Source: Pirellulales bacterium (GTDB lineage: Bacteria > Planctomycetota > Planctomycetia > Pirellulales > UBA7805). From it: DNA of 34,518 nt. The notes beneath the pieces are model-generated. The model was given only the letters and a program-made list of their open reading frames with translations. It was not told the origin of the DNA and searched no databases. Made by a program: the position numbers and the translations under genes. The number at the start of each line of letters is the position of its first letter. The stretch's first letter is position 1. The stretch covers positions 1 through 34,518 of the forward strand of contig JASMGX010000017.1 of assembly GCA_030751095.1 (NCBI GenBank). Direction: 5' to 3'. Below are positions 24,351-32,678 of the stretch, piece by piece.

Positions 24351-25650
24351 TTAACGCCGTACCGGCCCTCGAGACGACCTGCTCAACAAAAGGCATCCCA
24401 GTAGAATTAGCAGACATCCAGACGGCTCTGGCACCGAATAGTAGAGCAGGCCCGTGGTGTTCAGATGCCAATAGCTCGGGGCGTGTACTTCGGCAAACCA
24501 TCCGGTGACGCTCTCGGCCGCAGACAAATCAACAATCTGAAAGGTGTCGTTAGGGTCCGGAGTAAAGCCGTCAAGAAAGGTGATTTGGGCGATGCCATCG
24601 AGCGAATCCTGGCCGGTAAGGGTCAAGCGGTCAAACTCAAAAGTGGATATTCCATGAATTCCAAATTCGATGATTCTTTCCGACTCGACCACAACGTCAT
24701 CGAAGACGAGAGAGCCCGCGCCGTAAGACCCATTGAAATGGTCTCCAATCGCGAGGGTACCGCCGGTCGACGAGTTGGCGAGGTTGGCATTTCGGATCGT
24801 TCCGGATCCGAATAGAACACCACTAATTTGTAGCGGTGACATGAGTTCCCCATCGATCAATCCCCCAGAGCCCATGTAGATATCGACATCAATATTACCC
24901 CATCCAGAAACCGTTCCCGAGTCGTCGAGGTTGATTAGGCTCGCAGAGGAACTGCTGGACAAACTGCCGCCTGCGAGGACAACACCATTTGAGGAGAGGT
25001 TGTCCAGGGGGGATCGAGCGTACTTCCGTGGGCAATCCAGATGCCGCCTGTCACATCGAGACGGCCACCTTCGCCGACAGTCACATTCGCCGTACCGCCC
25101 CCTGCTCCGGAAATCGAATCACCTCCTAAATTGAGGTGCCACCGACTGCCAGCGTGGCATCGCTGCCGCCACTAGCGCCCTCAATGGTGACAGTGTTTCC
25201 CGGGGCATGTATGCCGACATACATGTTGGCTCCTGTACTGATGGTGCCACCCGAAGTGATTGTAACGTTGCCGGTGCCATAATCGCCAATCCAAAATGTT
25301 CCGCTGTTATCCCAAGTCGATCCAGGACCCGAAATCAACAGCGTTCCAACTGCCCCTGAGGTGTAACCAAGAATGGCAACGGAGCCGTTCACGCGACCGC
25401 CATTTTCAATCGTCACGCTGCCAACGCCGAGGGCGCCCACGTTCACCAGGCCAACGTTCCAGGGATCGGATTGGACACCGGGAGGGCCGGGTTGGACATC
25501 GCCGCTGGTAATGACCGTCGCATATCCCCTGCCGGTCACAATCACAGAAATACATAAAGCAAAATAGAAAACGGAGTTCGTTAGCGTGACCCGACGGCGA
25601 GGATCTTTATTGCGTGCACGAGGCGTGCCGGTAAGGTGATTAGATTTCAT
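24351..25650 (-). pseudogene. PEP-CTERM exported beta-repeat protein gene broken by two frameshifts
   Basis: Three reading frames join into one protein. Frame one (from ATG 25650) has a signal segment, then Gly-rich beta-strand repeats of the autotransporter-associated type (GSVTIENGGRVNGS, GNVTITSGGTISTG) up to a TAG at 25126. Frame two continues as LNLGGDSISGAGGG...GGIWIAHGSTLDP, and frame three carries on with LDNLSSNGVVLAGGS to the end. The C-terminus is a PEP-CTERM sorting signal (VPEPSG, hydrophobic helix, RSSRGPVRR). Adding one C on the coding strand at each break (the GG at 25135-25136 and the G6 run at 25007-25012 of the plus strand) restores a single 433-residue frame. Both breaks look like single-base losses in C-runs, so assembly error is as likely as true decay. 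The start codon choice (25650 or 25665) is uncertain. Confidence 0.75.
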
Positions 25651-25987
25651 AAGGCCCCAGTCCATCGCCGATGGGGTGTCGAACAATGCACATCATGACG
25701 ATGTTGGCCACCATCGTTCTTCCCCACATCTTTTTTTGATACCTGTATATTTTAACACCACATGGTAAAAGTATCCATTGTTTTGCGCCACTCGCAGAGT
25801 TATCGTTCGGATCGAAAAAAACAGGCCCACCCTGCAATGCTCTCCCGAGGCAAATGGTACCCCCCCTATAAATCTGAATCAGCGGTCCAAATTATAGCTG
25901 CGCTAAAGGTTTTTCCCGTGAGAAGGCGAAACGCAGAGTTGCTATAGTGGGAACGGATGTTTTTCGCCAACGGAACCGGTTGCCTCC
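25651..25987. other. Divergent AT-rich intergenic region (337 bp)
   Basis: This stretch separates the PEP-CTERM gene (minus) from the cysteine-synthase-like gene (plus). It is AT-rich around 25730-25780 and contains an imperfect inverted repeat (GATAC near 25738 with TTTTA near 25750, against TAAAAGTATC ending at 25775). A minus-strand TATACA at 25744-25749 could be the -10 of the PEP-CTERM gene. No gene is supported. Confidence 0.4.
25943..25948 (+). promoter_or_regulatory. Candidate -10 element of the cysteine-synthase-like gene
   Basis: TATAGT lies 39 nt before the ATG at 25988. No matching -35 hexamer was found. Confidence 0.35.
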
Positions 25988-26968
25988 ATGAATGAATTTC
26001 CAACACCGACGCGGGCCATCTTGCCATCGGTCCTCGGTGCCATCGGCGCAACGCCCCTTGTGGATCTGAGGCGACTGACGGCCGATCTTGAGGGCCATAT
26101 CTATGCAAAACTAGAGTACATGAGTCCTGGCCACTCTAAAAAAGATCGCATTGCGCTTGCGATCATCGAAGCGGCCGAGGAGAGGGGGGAGTTATCGCCG
26201 GGACAGACTGTGGTCGAGATGACCTCCGGCAATACGGGGACCGGGGTCGCCATCGTCTGCGCGGTGAAGGGATACCGGTTTGTGGCCGTGATGAGTGAGG
26301 GAAATTCCTCCGAGCGGGTGAGGATGATGCAGGCGCTCGGGGCGGAGGTGGTACTGGTCGATCAGGCTTCGGGAGGACACTGCGGTCAGGTCCGGGGCGA
26401 TGACCTTTCGCTCGTGGAGGATGCAGCACGAAAGATTGCCCAATCGCGCGATGCGTTTCTGGTCGATCAGTTTGTCCGCCGCGAAAACGCTCTGGCCCAC
26501 GAGTTGGGGACCGCCCAAGAAATTCTCCGGCAGACGGGCGGTGCGTTTGATGCTTTTTGCGATTTTGCAGGAACCGGCGGCAGCTTTGCCGGATGTACCA
26601 AAGCCTTTAAAGAATTTAACGAATCGATCCGCTGTTATCTGATTGAGCCGGCCGGCGCTGAGGTGCTCGCCGGAGCGGTGCCGCCGTACAGTGAACATCC
26701 GATCCAGGGGGGCGGGTACAGTCGCGAACTGCCGCTGATCGACAAAACGCTCGTGGATGGTTTTTTGTCCGTGACCGGTGCCGATGGGAGGCACTGGGCG
26801 CACCGTCTTGCCAGTGAAGAGGGAATTTTTGGCGGTTTTTCTTCAGGGGCCAACGTAGCTGCCGCAGCGCAGTTGCTTGCGGGTGAGATGGCCGGCAGCT
26901 CCATTGTCACGATGATCTGTGACTCGGGCCTGAAATATCTCTCGACCGATCTCTGGGGCGAGGATTAA
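25988..26968 (+). CDS. Cysteine synthase family PLP-dependent enzyme (326 aa)
   Basis: This is a fold-type II PLP enzyme of the CysK/CBS family. The PLP lysine is Lys52 in GHSKKDR (usually GSVKDR). The substrate-binding loop is TSGNTGTG (79-86), the phosphate-binding loop GTGGS (about 195-199), and the C-terminal serine motif GGFSSGAN (about 282-289). Length matches O-acetylserine sulfhydrylases, which make cysteine from O-acetylserine and sulfide. The unusual GHSKK in place of PGGSVK and GGFSSGA in place of GISSGA suggest a divergent subfamily that may use another substrate. It has no C-terminal CBS domains. The ATG has no strong ribosome site. The gene converges on an atypical Gfo/Idh gene and shares its stop region (TTAA). 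Confidence 0.82.
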   Translation: MNEFPTPTRAILPSVLGAIGATPLVDLRRLTADLEGHIYAKLEYMSPGHSKKDRIALAIIEAAEERGELSPGQTVVEMTSGNTGTGVAIVCAVKGYRFVAVMSEGNSSERVRMMQALGAEVVLVDQASGGHCGQVRGDDLSLVEDAARKIAQSRDAFLVDQFVRRENALAHELGTAQEILRQTGGAFDAFCDFAGTGGSFAGCTKAFKEFNESIRCYLIEPAGAEVLAGAVPPYSEHPIQGGGYSRELPLIDKTLVDGFLSVTGADGRHWAHRLASEEGIFGGFSSGANVAAAAQLLAGEMAGSSIVTMICDSGLKYLSTDLWGED

Positions 26969-27981
26969 CCGTCGAGTTCGATTCGCCGGCCTTCTGCCTC
27001 ACTTTCGCGACCGGCCAATACAATCGCCATCGACCGGTAGGCGTCGTTGAGATCCGACTGCCGGCGGACGAGGCTCGTGACCGCGCGAAAAAAATGGTCC
27101 AGTAGTTGCTCTCCGACGGGGCGGTCAGCTTCGAGCGATTCGCGGTGACGGCCCGCCGAATCAAACCAGGTGACCGTAGATGGAAAGTCGATAAATGCGA
27201 CACCCCGCTCGCAGGAGACCTGCATCGCGCTCGGCGGCCTGAACGCAATCGCCTCGGGCCAATTGGTAGGCAGGTAATGCCCACAGCTCAACTGGGCGGT
27301 AACGGGCATCGCGCCATCGCCCTCAATGGGTGCAAACTGGAGGCTGAGCATTTCGTAATCGGTTTGGTAAGGTCCGCCACCTGCCGCTTTGTGCGCGACC
27401 CCCGTAACGGTCGAAGGTTCGTTGCCCACCACAAAACGGCACCAGTCGACCAGCTCAACCATGTGGAACATCGGCATGCCCTGTGGGGGCTCCGCATGCT
27501 CTTGTTCCTCTTCGACCAATAATCGCTGGTGGCAAAAGATGAGCCTCGGATTGCCGAGATGGGTTGCAATCAATTCTTTGAGCCTGAGCGTGGCAGGTGC
27601 GTGTCGCTTGGGCAACTCCGCCATGAAGGCGATGCCCGATTTCTCCACGCGTTTCTTAAGTTTGTAGGCGGATTGCAGATCGATATTCAGTGCCATCGCG
27701 CAGTAGACCGCTTTGCCGGAATCGCAGGCCGCAAGAATAGGCAGCGGGCCGTACCACTGCGGGGCGAGCATCAAGACGGCGTCGATGTCTTCGGCACGTA
27801 TCAGCGCACGAAAACTGTGGTAGAGGCGGGCGTCAAAGGCCGCAGCGGCCTGCTCAGCGCGGTGCGAGACCTGTTCGCAGACGCCCCGAACCTCAATCCG
27901 GTCGTTCATGGCCCGTAGCACGGGTGCATGGCGTTTTTGCCAGCTGCTACCGAGGCCGATCAGGCCGACACGGAGCTTCAT
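26965..27981 (-). CDS. Atypical Gfo/Idh/MocA-like protein lacking the EKP motif (338 aa)
   Basis: The N-terminal Rossmann domain is clear (VGLIGLGSSWQKRH at 5-18), and the length fits the family. However, the catalytic EKP segment reads CAMALN (94-99), so the conserved lysine is missing. The usual D.G.H..D region is replaced by FHMVELVDWCRF. No signal peptide is present, so the protein is cytoplasmic, unlike the other Gfo/Idh proteins here. It may be a non-catalytic or repurposed member; a true dehydrogenase role is doubtful. ATG 27981 begins the Rossmann strand directly; the ribosome site is weak, and a longer reading to 28092 would run through the promoter. It is divergent from rpmB, and its stop overlaps the stop of the cysteine-synthase-like gene by 4 bp. 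Confidence 0.8.
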   Translation of the reverse strand: MKLRVGLIGLGSSWQKRHAPVLRAMNDRIEVRGVCEQVSHRAEQAAAAFDARLYHSFRALIRAEDIDAVLMLAPQWYGPLPILAACDSGKAVYCAMALNIDLQSAYKLKKRVEKSGIAFMAELPKRHAPATLRLKELIATHLGNPRLIFCHQRLLVEEEQEHAEPPQGMPMFHMVELVDWCRFVVGNEPSTVTGVAHKAAGGGPYQTDYEMLSLQFAPIEGDGAMPVTAQLSCGHYLPTNWPEAIAFRPPSAMQVSCERGVAFIDFPSTVTWFDSAGRHRESLEADRPVGEQLLDHFFRAVTSLVRRQSDLNDAYRSMAIVLAGRESEAEGRRIELDG

Positions 27982-28033
27982 AGGATTTAATTTTCGAGGA
28001 CTTGGCGGACGACAGATCGGTTTAAGGGTGGCA

Positions 28034-28063
28034 ATTATACCGCTAGAAACAGTCCGCGCCCAA
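28034..28063 (-). promoter_or_regulatory. Promoter of the atypical Gfo/Idh-like gene
   Basis: The minus strand shows TTGGGC (28058-28063), an 18-nt spacer and a perfect TATAAT (28034-28039), about 52 nt upstream of the ATG at 27981. It lies back to back with the rpmB promoter. Confidence 0.55.
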
Positions 28064-28098
28064 TCGTCACGCACATGCGGCGGCAAGGCCAAGCGGTC

Positions 28099-28126
28099 TT
28101 GTCCGGCTGGCCGAGGTGAGTATACT
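28099..28126 (+). promoter_or_regulatory. Promoter of rpmB
   Basis: TTGTCC (28099-28104), a 16-nt spacer and TATACT (28121-28126) form a good housekeeping-type promoter. The predicted leader is about 65 nt and contains a T-rich stretch (28128-28144). Confidence 0.55.
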
Positions 28127-28197
28127 GTTTGTTTCTGTTTTTTGAGGCATTGTGGCGGTTTTGAGCCGCGAGGGCAGGGTCATTCAGGAGTGATGCG

Positions 28198-28461
28198 ATG
28201 GCGAGGATTTGCGAAGTTTGCGGTAAAGGCCCCCAGATGGGCAATCGGGTGCGAACCCGCGGTAAAGCCAAATACCTTGGTGGAGTCGGTACCAAGGTGA
28301 CTGGGATTACCCGGCGTCAATTCAAACCGAATCTGCAAAAAGTCCGCGTCACTACCGCCAGAGGGGCCAATACGTCGCTTTTGGTCTGCACGCAGTGCCT
28401 TCGCAGTGGGGCGGTGACCAAACGCGTGAAGGCCAAGCCCTTCGTCCTGCCGGTCAAATAG
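28198..28461 (+). CDS. rpmB: Large ribosomal subunit protein bL28 (87 aa)
   Basis: The sequence matches bL28 from the N-terminus (MARICEVCGKGPQMGN) through GITRRQFKPNLQKVRV to the basic C-terminus. It is a structural protein of the large ribosomal subunit. Two cysteine pairs, C5-x2-C8 and C64-x2-C67, make it the zinc-binding (C+) form; many bacteria carry C- paralogues without them. AGGAG lies 7 nt before the ATG, and a good promoter lies about 70 nt upstream. It is followed after 76 nt by gatC, with a short GC hairpin in between, so it may be transcribed alone or read through into the gat genes. Confidence 0.95.
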   Translation: MARICEVCGKGPQMGNRVRTRGKAKYLGGVGTKVTGITRRQFKPNLQKVRVTTARGANTSLLVCTQCLRSGAVTKRVKAKPFVLPVK

Positions 28462-28483
28462 AACATTTCGCGACCGGACCTGA

Positions 28484-28499
28484 GCGGGCCGGTACCCGC
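28484..28499 (+). terminator. GC hairpin between rpmB and gatC, possible weak terminator
   Basis: GCGGG (28484-28488) pairs with CCCGC (28495-28499) around a 6-nt loop, 22 nt after the rpmB stop. No T-tract follows, so it may only reduce read-through or protect the rpmB mRNA. Confidence 0.3.
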
Positions 28500-28537
28500 C
28501 GGGCTCTCTGTCGTCCATTTCGCGGATAATCAACAAT

Positions 28538-28828
28538 ATGGGCCTCTCACGTGAAGATGTAATCAAGGTGGCGCAGCTTGCTCGTTTGGAGCTTTCTGAG
28601 GCCGAAATTGCTGCACTGACATCGCAACTTGGTGACGTCCTTACCTATATCGAGCAACTCTCAAAACTCGATACCGAAGGGGTGGAACCGATGGCCCATG
28701 CGGTAGAAATGGTAAACGTGTTGGCGGAAGATGTGATCGAGGAGAGTTTTGACCGTGAGCAGATACTCTCAAATGCACCGAGTCGTGACGATACATGTTA
28801 CCGCGTTCCGCCCGTGTTGGGCGAATGA
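28538..28828 (+). CDS. gatC: Aspartyl/glutamyl-tRNA amidotransferase subunit C
   Basis: This is a 96-residue GatC protein. It starts with the typical helix (SREDVIKVAQLARLELSEAEIAALTSQL) and the LGDVLTYIEQLSKLDTEGVEPM segment, and ends in the extended tail (RDDTCYRVPPVLGE) that wraps GatA. GatC stabilises the GatCAB complex, which amidates misacylated Glu-tRNA(Gln) and Asp-tRNA(Asn). It has no visible Shine-Dalgarno sequence. A GATAAT hexamer at 28525-28530 would start transcription about at the ATG, so a leaderless transcript is possible besides read-through from rpmB. gatA follows after 59 nt. Confidence 0.95.
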   Translation: MGLSREDVIKVAQLARLELSEAEIAALTSQLGDVLTYIEQLSKLDTEGVEPMAHAVEMVNVLAEDVIEESFDREQILSNAPSRDDTCYRVPPVLGE

Positions 28829-28887
28829 AGGTGAGCCCACCGCGGCAAAATAGGCGTCGTGACCGGCTCTAGCGATGGTTTTGAAAG

Positions 28888-30378
28888 ATGACACTCATCG
28901 AACAATCGGCGACTGAACTTCTAGGCCTCCTGAAACGCCGTGAGGTCAGCTCGCGCGAACTGACCGGTGCCTATCTCGACCAAATCGATGCGCACGACCA
29001 GCAGATTCATGCCTTCCTTCGGACCGATCGCGATCGTGCACTGCAACAAGCAGACCTGATCGACAGGAGGCGGGCACAAGGAGAGTCCCTTGGGTCGTTG
29101 GGGGGATTGCCGGTGGCGGTCAAAGATGTGCTTTGCACGCGCGGTGCGGTGACCAGTTGTGCATCCAAGATGCTCGAGAATTACGTTCCACCGTACGATG
29201 CGACGCCGATCGCGCGGCTCAAAGAGGCCGATGCCGTCATTCTCGGCAAGACCAACATGGACGAGTTTGCGATGGGCGGATCGTGTGAAAATTCCGCCTT
29301 CGGTCCGACCCGCAACCCCTGGGATACCGAACGCATTCCCGGCGGTTCGAGTGGAGGTGCGGCGGCCTCGCTGGCTGCCTCGATGACACCTCTTTCGATA
29401 GGAACCGATACCGGTGGGTCGATCCGGCAGCCGGCGAGCCATTGCGGCGTGGTGGGACTCAAGCCGACGTATGGCCGGGTGAGCCGCTATGGCCTGATCG
29501 CGTTTGCCAGCAGTCTCGACGCGGTCGGTCCGTTGGCCCGCACGGCGGAAGATGTTGCGCTGCTGCTCGGAGTGATCGCTGGCCATGACGCCCGCGATTC
29601 CACATCGATCGTGCAGCCTGTGGGCGATTATCGTGCCGCAACGCGGCGGCCGCTGGAAGGATTGCGGCTGGGTGTGGTTTCAGAACATTTTGGCGAAGGG
29701 CTCGATCCCGAGGTTGCGCAAACGGTTCGAGATGCGATTGATCTGTTTAAGGACCTTGGCGCAACTGTCCGGGAAATTGCGATGCCGCACAGCCAATACG
29801 CCATTTCCGCCTACTACATCATCGCCCCTTCGGAGGCATCGAGTAATCTGGCGCGCTATGACGGTGCGCACTACGGAATGCGCGCACCTGAGGCAGAGTG
29901 GCGCGATGGTGGGGCAGAGGAGAATCCGTTGGTACAAATGTACCGCTCGACGAGGGCAGAGGGGTTTGGCGCGGAGGTGAAACGGAGGATCATGCTCGGC
30001 ACATACGCCCTCAGTGCCGGCTATTACGACGCCTATTACCTCAAGGCACTCAAAGTCCGGCGACTGATCGCCCAGGATTATCACGATGCGTTTGAGCAGG
30101 TCGATCTTATCGTCGGACCGGTGACCCCCTCGCCGGCCTTCAAACTTGGCGATAAGTCTGAGGATCCGCTTTCGATGTATTTGGTCGACCTGTACACGGT
30201 CGGAGCGAATCTGGCAGGTATTCCCGCGATTTCTCTGCCCTGCGGTTTTTCGTCCGACCGTTTACCGATTGGCATTCAGTTGCAGGGCGCGGCACTTTCA
30301 GAAGAACTTCTTTTGCAGGCCGCGGGCGCCTATCAGGGGCAAACGACCTGGCACTCTCAGCGGCCGGAATTGGCATGA
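28888..30378 (+). CDS. gatA: Aspartyl/glutamyl-tRNA amidotransferase subunit A
   Basis: This 496-residue amidase-signature protein has all catalytic residues in the canonical places: Lys79 (PVAVKD), cis-Ser154 (PGGSSGG) and nucleophile Ser178 (TDTGGSIRQPA). Their numbering is the same as I recall for the characterised Staphylococcus aureus enzyme. GatA releases ammonia from glutamine and passes it to GatB through an internal tunnel. Length and motifs are normal throughout, and no frameshift is seen. The ribosome site before the ATG is weak (GAAAG). It lies between gatC and a gene for a secreted protein of unknown function, which separates it from gatB. Confidence 0.96.
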   Translation: MTLIEQSATELLGLLKRREVSSRELTGAYLDQIDAHDQQIHAFLRTDRDRALQQADLIDRRRAQGESLGSLGGLPVAVKDVLCTRGAVTSCASKMLENYVPPYDATPIARLKEADAVILGKTNMDEFAMGGSCENSAFGPTRNPWDTERIPGGSSGGAAASLAASMTPLSIGTDTGGSIRQPASHCGVVGLKPTYGRVSRYGLIAFASSLDAVGPLARTAEDVALLLGVIAGHDARDSTSIVQPVGDYRAATRRPLEGLRLGVVSEHFGEGLDPEVAQTVRDAIDLFKDLGATVREIAMPHSQYAISAYYIIAPSEASSNLARYDGAHYGMRAPEAEWRDGGAEENPLVQMYRSTRAEGFGAEVKRRIMLGTYALSAGYYDAYYLKALKVRRLIAQDYHDAFEQVDLIVGPVTPSPAFKLGDKSEDPLSMYLVDLYTVGANLAGIPAISLPCGFSSDRLPIGIQLQGAALSEELLLQAAGAYQGQTTWHSQRPELA

Positions 30379-30426
30379 ACCGATACGCACGGCAAGATCC
30401 ATTATCTAAATAAAGGAAATTCAAGG

Positions 30427-31152
30427 ATGTACACATTCAGTCGATTTGCGGTGGCAACCCTTTTGATTGGCTTGTTCTTTCCCCTGCAAAATGTCGCTGG
30501 CCAATCGATCGTCGGCACGTGGGTCGTTGATTTCAAAAAGACCGCTTCGGAAATCGGCGATCCGGAAAAGGCAGCGGGATTTTTAGAGGCGGCATCCGGC
30601 GGGCTCAAGATTCAGATGGTCTACCGGGCCGATGGTTCCATGCTTGTTACCCGGTCACTCGGCAGCGAGGGCCAGCAGAGAAAGGGAACCTATAAAATCA
30701 CCGGACAGCGCGATCGTGCGACCACGATTCAGGTGACTAGTCCCTTGGCGGGCCTGCAGTGGCAGGAACTCTATCGAGCACCCAAAGACTATCTCGATCA
30801 GGAGATCGTGATGATTGGCACTTTTCGCGAACACTATCCCGAAAGTGAGTCGTTTGGCTTGGCACAGGGCGAATATGTTATAGAAATCTTCTATGAAGAG
30901 CTTCCCGATCAGCAGAAAGCTGCCATTCGCAAGCTAAAGAATGGTTCAAAGGCTCCTCTGGCGGTAACTGGAATGTTGGGACAGTCGACCGTGGAAGATG
31001 ACGAAGTCTATTTTATCGAGGCCTCCGGACTCCAGCCCGGCAACAAAGTGTTTCGCACGGACCAGCTGCAGATTACATTTCTCGATAATGACTATTGCAA
31101 AATGGGGACGCCGGGCGATGATCTTCTGCTAGTCTGGCGCCGGGTGAAGTAG
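30427..31152 (+). CDS. Exported protein of unknown function between gatA and gatB (241 aa)
   Basis: A signal peptide (about 1-25, ending VAG) precedes a region starting SIVGTWVVDFKKTA, a phrase common at the start of lipocalin-like or other beta-barrel domains. The rest alternates predicted strands and loops (MVYRADGSMLVTRS, GTYKITGQRDRATTIQV, LQITFLDNDYCKMG, LLLVWRRVK). No catalytic motif or membrane anchor is seen. The ATG is well supported by AAAGGA about 9 nt upstream. It is 48 nt after gatA and 40 nt before gatB, so it is very likely co-transcribed with them although its product is exported. There is no evident functional link to tRNA amidation. Confidence 0.75.
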   Translation: MYTFSRFAVATLLIGLFFPLQNVAGQSIVGTWVVDFKKTASEIGDPEKAAGFLEAASGGLKIQMVYRADGSMLVTRSLGSEGQQRKGTYKITGQRDRATTIQVTSPLAGLQWQELYRAPKDYLDQEIVMIGTFREHYPESESFGLAQGEYVIEIFYEELPDQQKAAIRKLKNGSKAPLAVTGMLGQSTVEDDEVYFIEASGLQPGNKVFRTDQLQITFLDNDYCKMGTPGDDLLLVWRRVK

Positions 31153-31192
31153 CTCCTTGTATGTTCAATAGCCGCCCTTAACGAGACCACCG

Positions 31193-32671
31193 ATGAGCGG
31201 AACAGCCTATACCACTGTGATTGGCCTGGAGGTGCATGTGCAGCTGGACACCCGGTCCAAACTGTTCTGCCGCTGCTCGAGCCAATTCGGCGCCCCGCCC
31301 AATACGCAGACGTGTCCCGTTTGTTCCGGCCAGCCTGGGGCATTGCCGGTAATGAACCTCCGCGCGTATGAACTTGCCATGCGGGCAGCGATTGGGCTCA
31401 ATTGCGAAATACCCCAATTCACGAAATGGGATCGGAAAAACTATTTTTACCCAGATCTTCCCAAAGGATTTCAGACGAGCCAGTTCGACCTGCCGATGTC
31501 GCAGGATGGATATTTAGACATCTCCGATCCGGAGGGTGCATTTGAAGAGAGACGCATCGGCATTATCCGGGCACATCTAGAGGAGGACGCGGGCAAGAGT
31601 TTGCACGATGAAGAGGCGGGAAAGGCAGATAGCAGGATCGACCTGAATCGATGTGGTACGCCGCTTCTGGAAATTGTGTCGCAGCCCGACATGCGATCTG
31701 CTGCCGAAGCGAGAGTCTATTTGACGGAACTGAAGCTCCTGCTCACGTATTTGGAGGTGTCTGACTGCAATATGCAGGAGGGGAGTTTGCGGGTCGATGC
31801 AAATGTAAATTTGCATATTGACCGCGAGGAGGATCTGATCGCCACGCCGATTGTGGAAGTAAAAAACATGAATAGCTTCCGTGCGGTACAGCGAGCATTG
31901 GAATATGAAGTCGAAAGGCAGTACGAGCTTTGGCAACAAACGGGCCGAAAGCTGGGCGACGTGGGGGTAACCAAAGAGACCCGCGGGTGGGACGATGAGG
32001 CCCAGCTCACGCGAGCGCAGCGGGGCAAGGAAGAATCGAGCGATTACCGCTATTTCCCCGAACCCGATCTCCTGCCGGTCACCGCGACAGGAGAGATGGT
32101 CCAAAGCGTCCGCGCCGGACTGGGAGAGTTGCCGGCCGCACTCCGCACGCGTCTAGCCCGCGAGTATCAATTATCTCCTTACGATGCCGATGTGCTGGTC
32201 AATCAGGGCCGTAGCCTTGTCGATTATTTTGTTGCCGTTGCCGATCGCTGCGGCGATGGCAAGAGTGCAAGCAATTGGCTCCAGCAGGATGTTCTGAGGC
32301 ATTTAAAGGAGACAGGAACGACCATTGAGGCCTTTGCTGTTCCCGGCGAACAACTCGCCGATCTGATCTCGGCAGTCCATTCGGGCGCGCTTACGACGAG
32401 CCGTGGTCGCGAAGTCCTTACGCATCTGATTTCAAATGGCGGAACGGTCGCACAGGCGATGCAGCAGTTGGGTATTGAGGAGGTGGACCAGAGCGAGCTT
32501 GAGGAATTGTGCCGGGAGTTGCTCATCGCGAACCCAAAAATCGTTGCCGATATCCAGAGTGGAAAAACAAAGGCTGCCGGGGCGCTGGTCGGACAGGCCA
32601 AGGGAAAAAATCCGAATGTCAATCCGCACGACGTTCAGAGAATCTGCCTGAAGCTCGCAGCGGAGATGTAG
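31193..32671 (+). CDS. gatB: Aspartyl/glutamyl-tRNA amidotransferase subunit B
   Basis: This 492-residue GatB protein has the N-terminal GLEVHVQLDT motif, the zinc-site cysteines C26, C28, C41 and C44 (FCRCS...TCPVCSG), RKNYFYPDLPKGFQTSQ, and DYRYFPEPDL. The C-terminal helical/YqeY-like tail, which contacts tRNA, includes SGKTKAAGALVGQAKGKNPN. GatB phosphorylates the misacylated Glu or Asp on the tRNA and then accepts ammonia from GatA. Length is normal. It is separated from gatA by the exported-protein gene. The next gene starts only 7 nt after its stop, implying a shared transcript. Confidence 0.96.
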   Translation: MSGTAYTTVIGLEVHVQLDTRSKLFCRCSSQFGAPPNTQTCPVCSGQPGALPVMNLRAYELAMRAAIGLNCEIPQFTKWDRKNYFYPDLPKGFQTSQFDLPMSQDGYLDISDPEGAFEERRIGIIRAHLEEDAGKSLHDEEAGKADSRIDLNRCGTPLLEIVSQPDMRSAAEARVYLTELKLLLTYLEVSDCNMQEGSLRVDANVNLHIDREEDLIATPIVEVKNMNSFRAVQRALEYEVERQYELWQQTGRKLGDVGVTKETRGWDDEAQLTRAQRGKEESSDYRYFPEPDLLPVTATGEMVQSVRAGLGELPAALRTRLAREYQLSPYDADVLVNQGRSLVDYFVAVADRCGDGKSASNWLQQDVLRHLKETGTTIEAFAVPGEQLADLISAVHSGALTTSRGREVLTHLISNGGTVAQAMQQLGIEEVDQSELEELCRELLIANPKIVADIQSGKTKAAGALVGQAKGKNPNVNPHDVQRICLKLAAEM

Positions 32672-32678
32672 ACGCATT

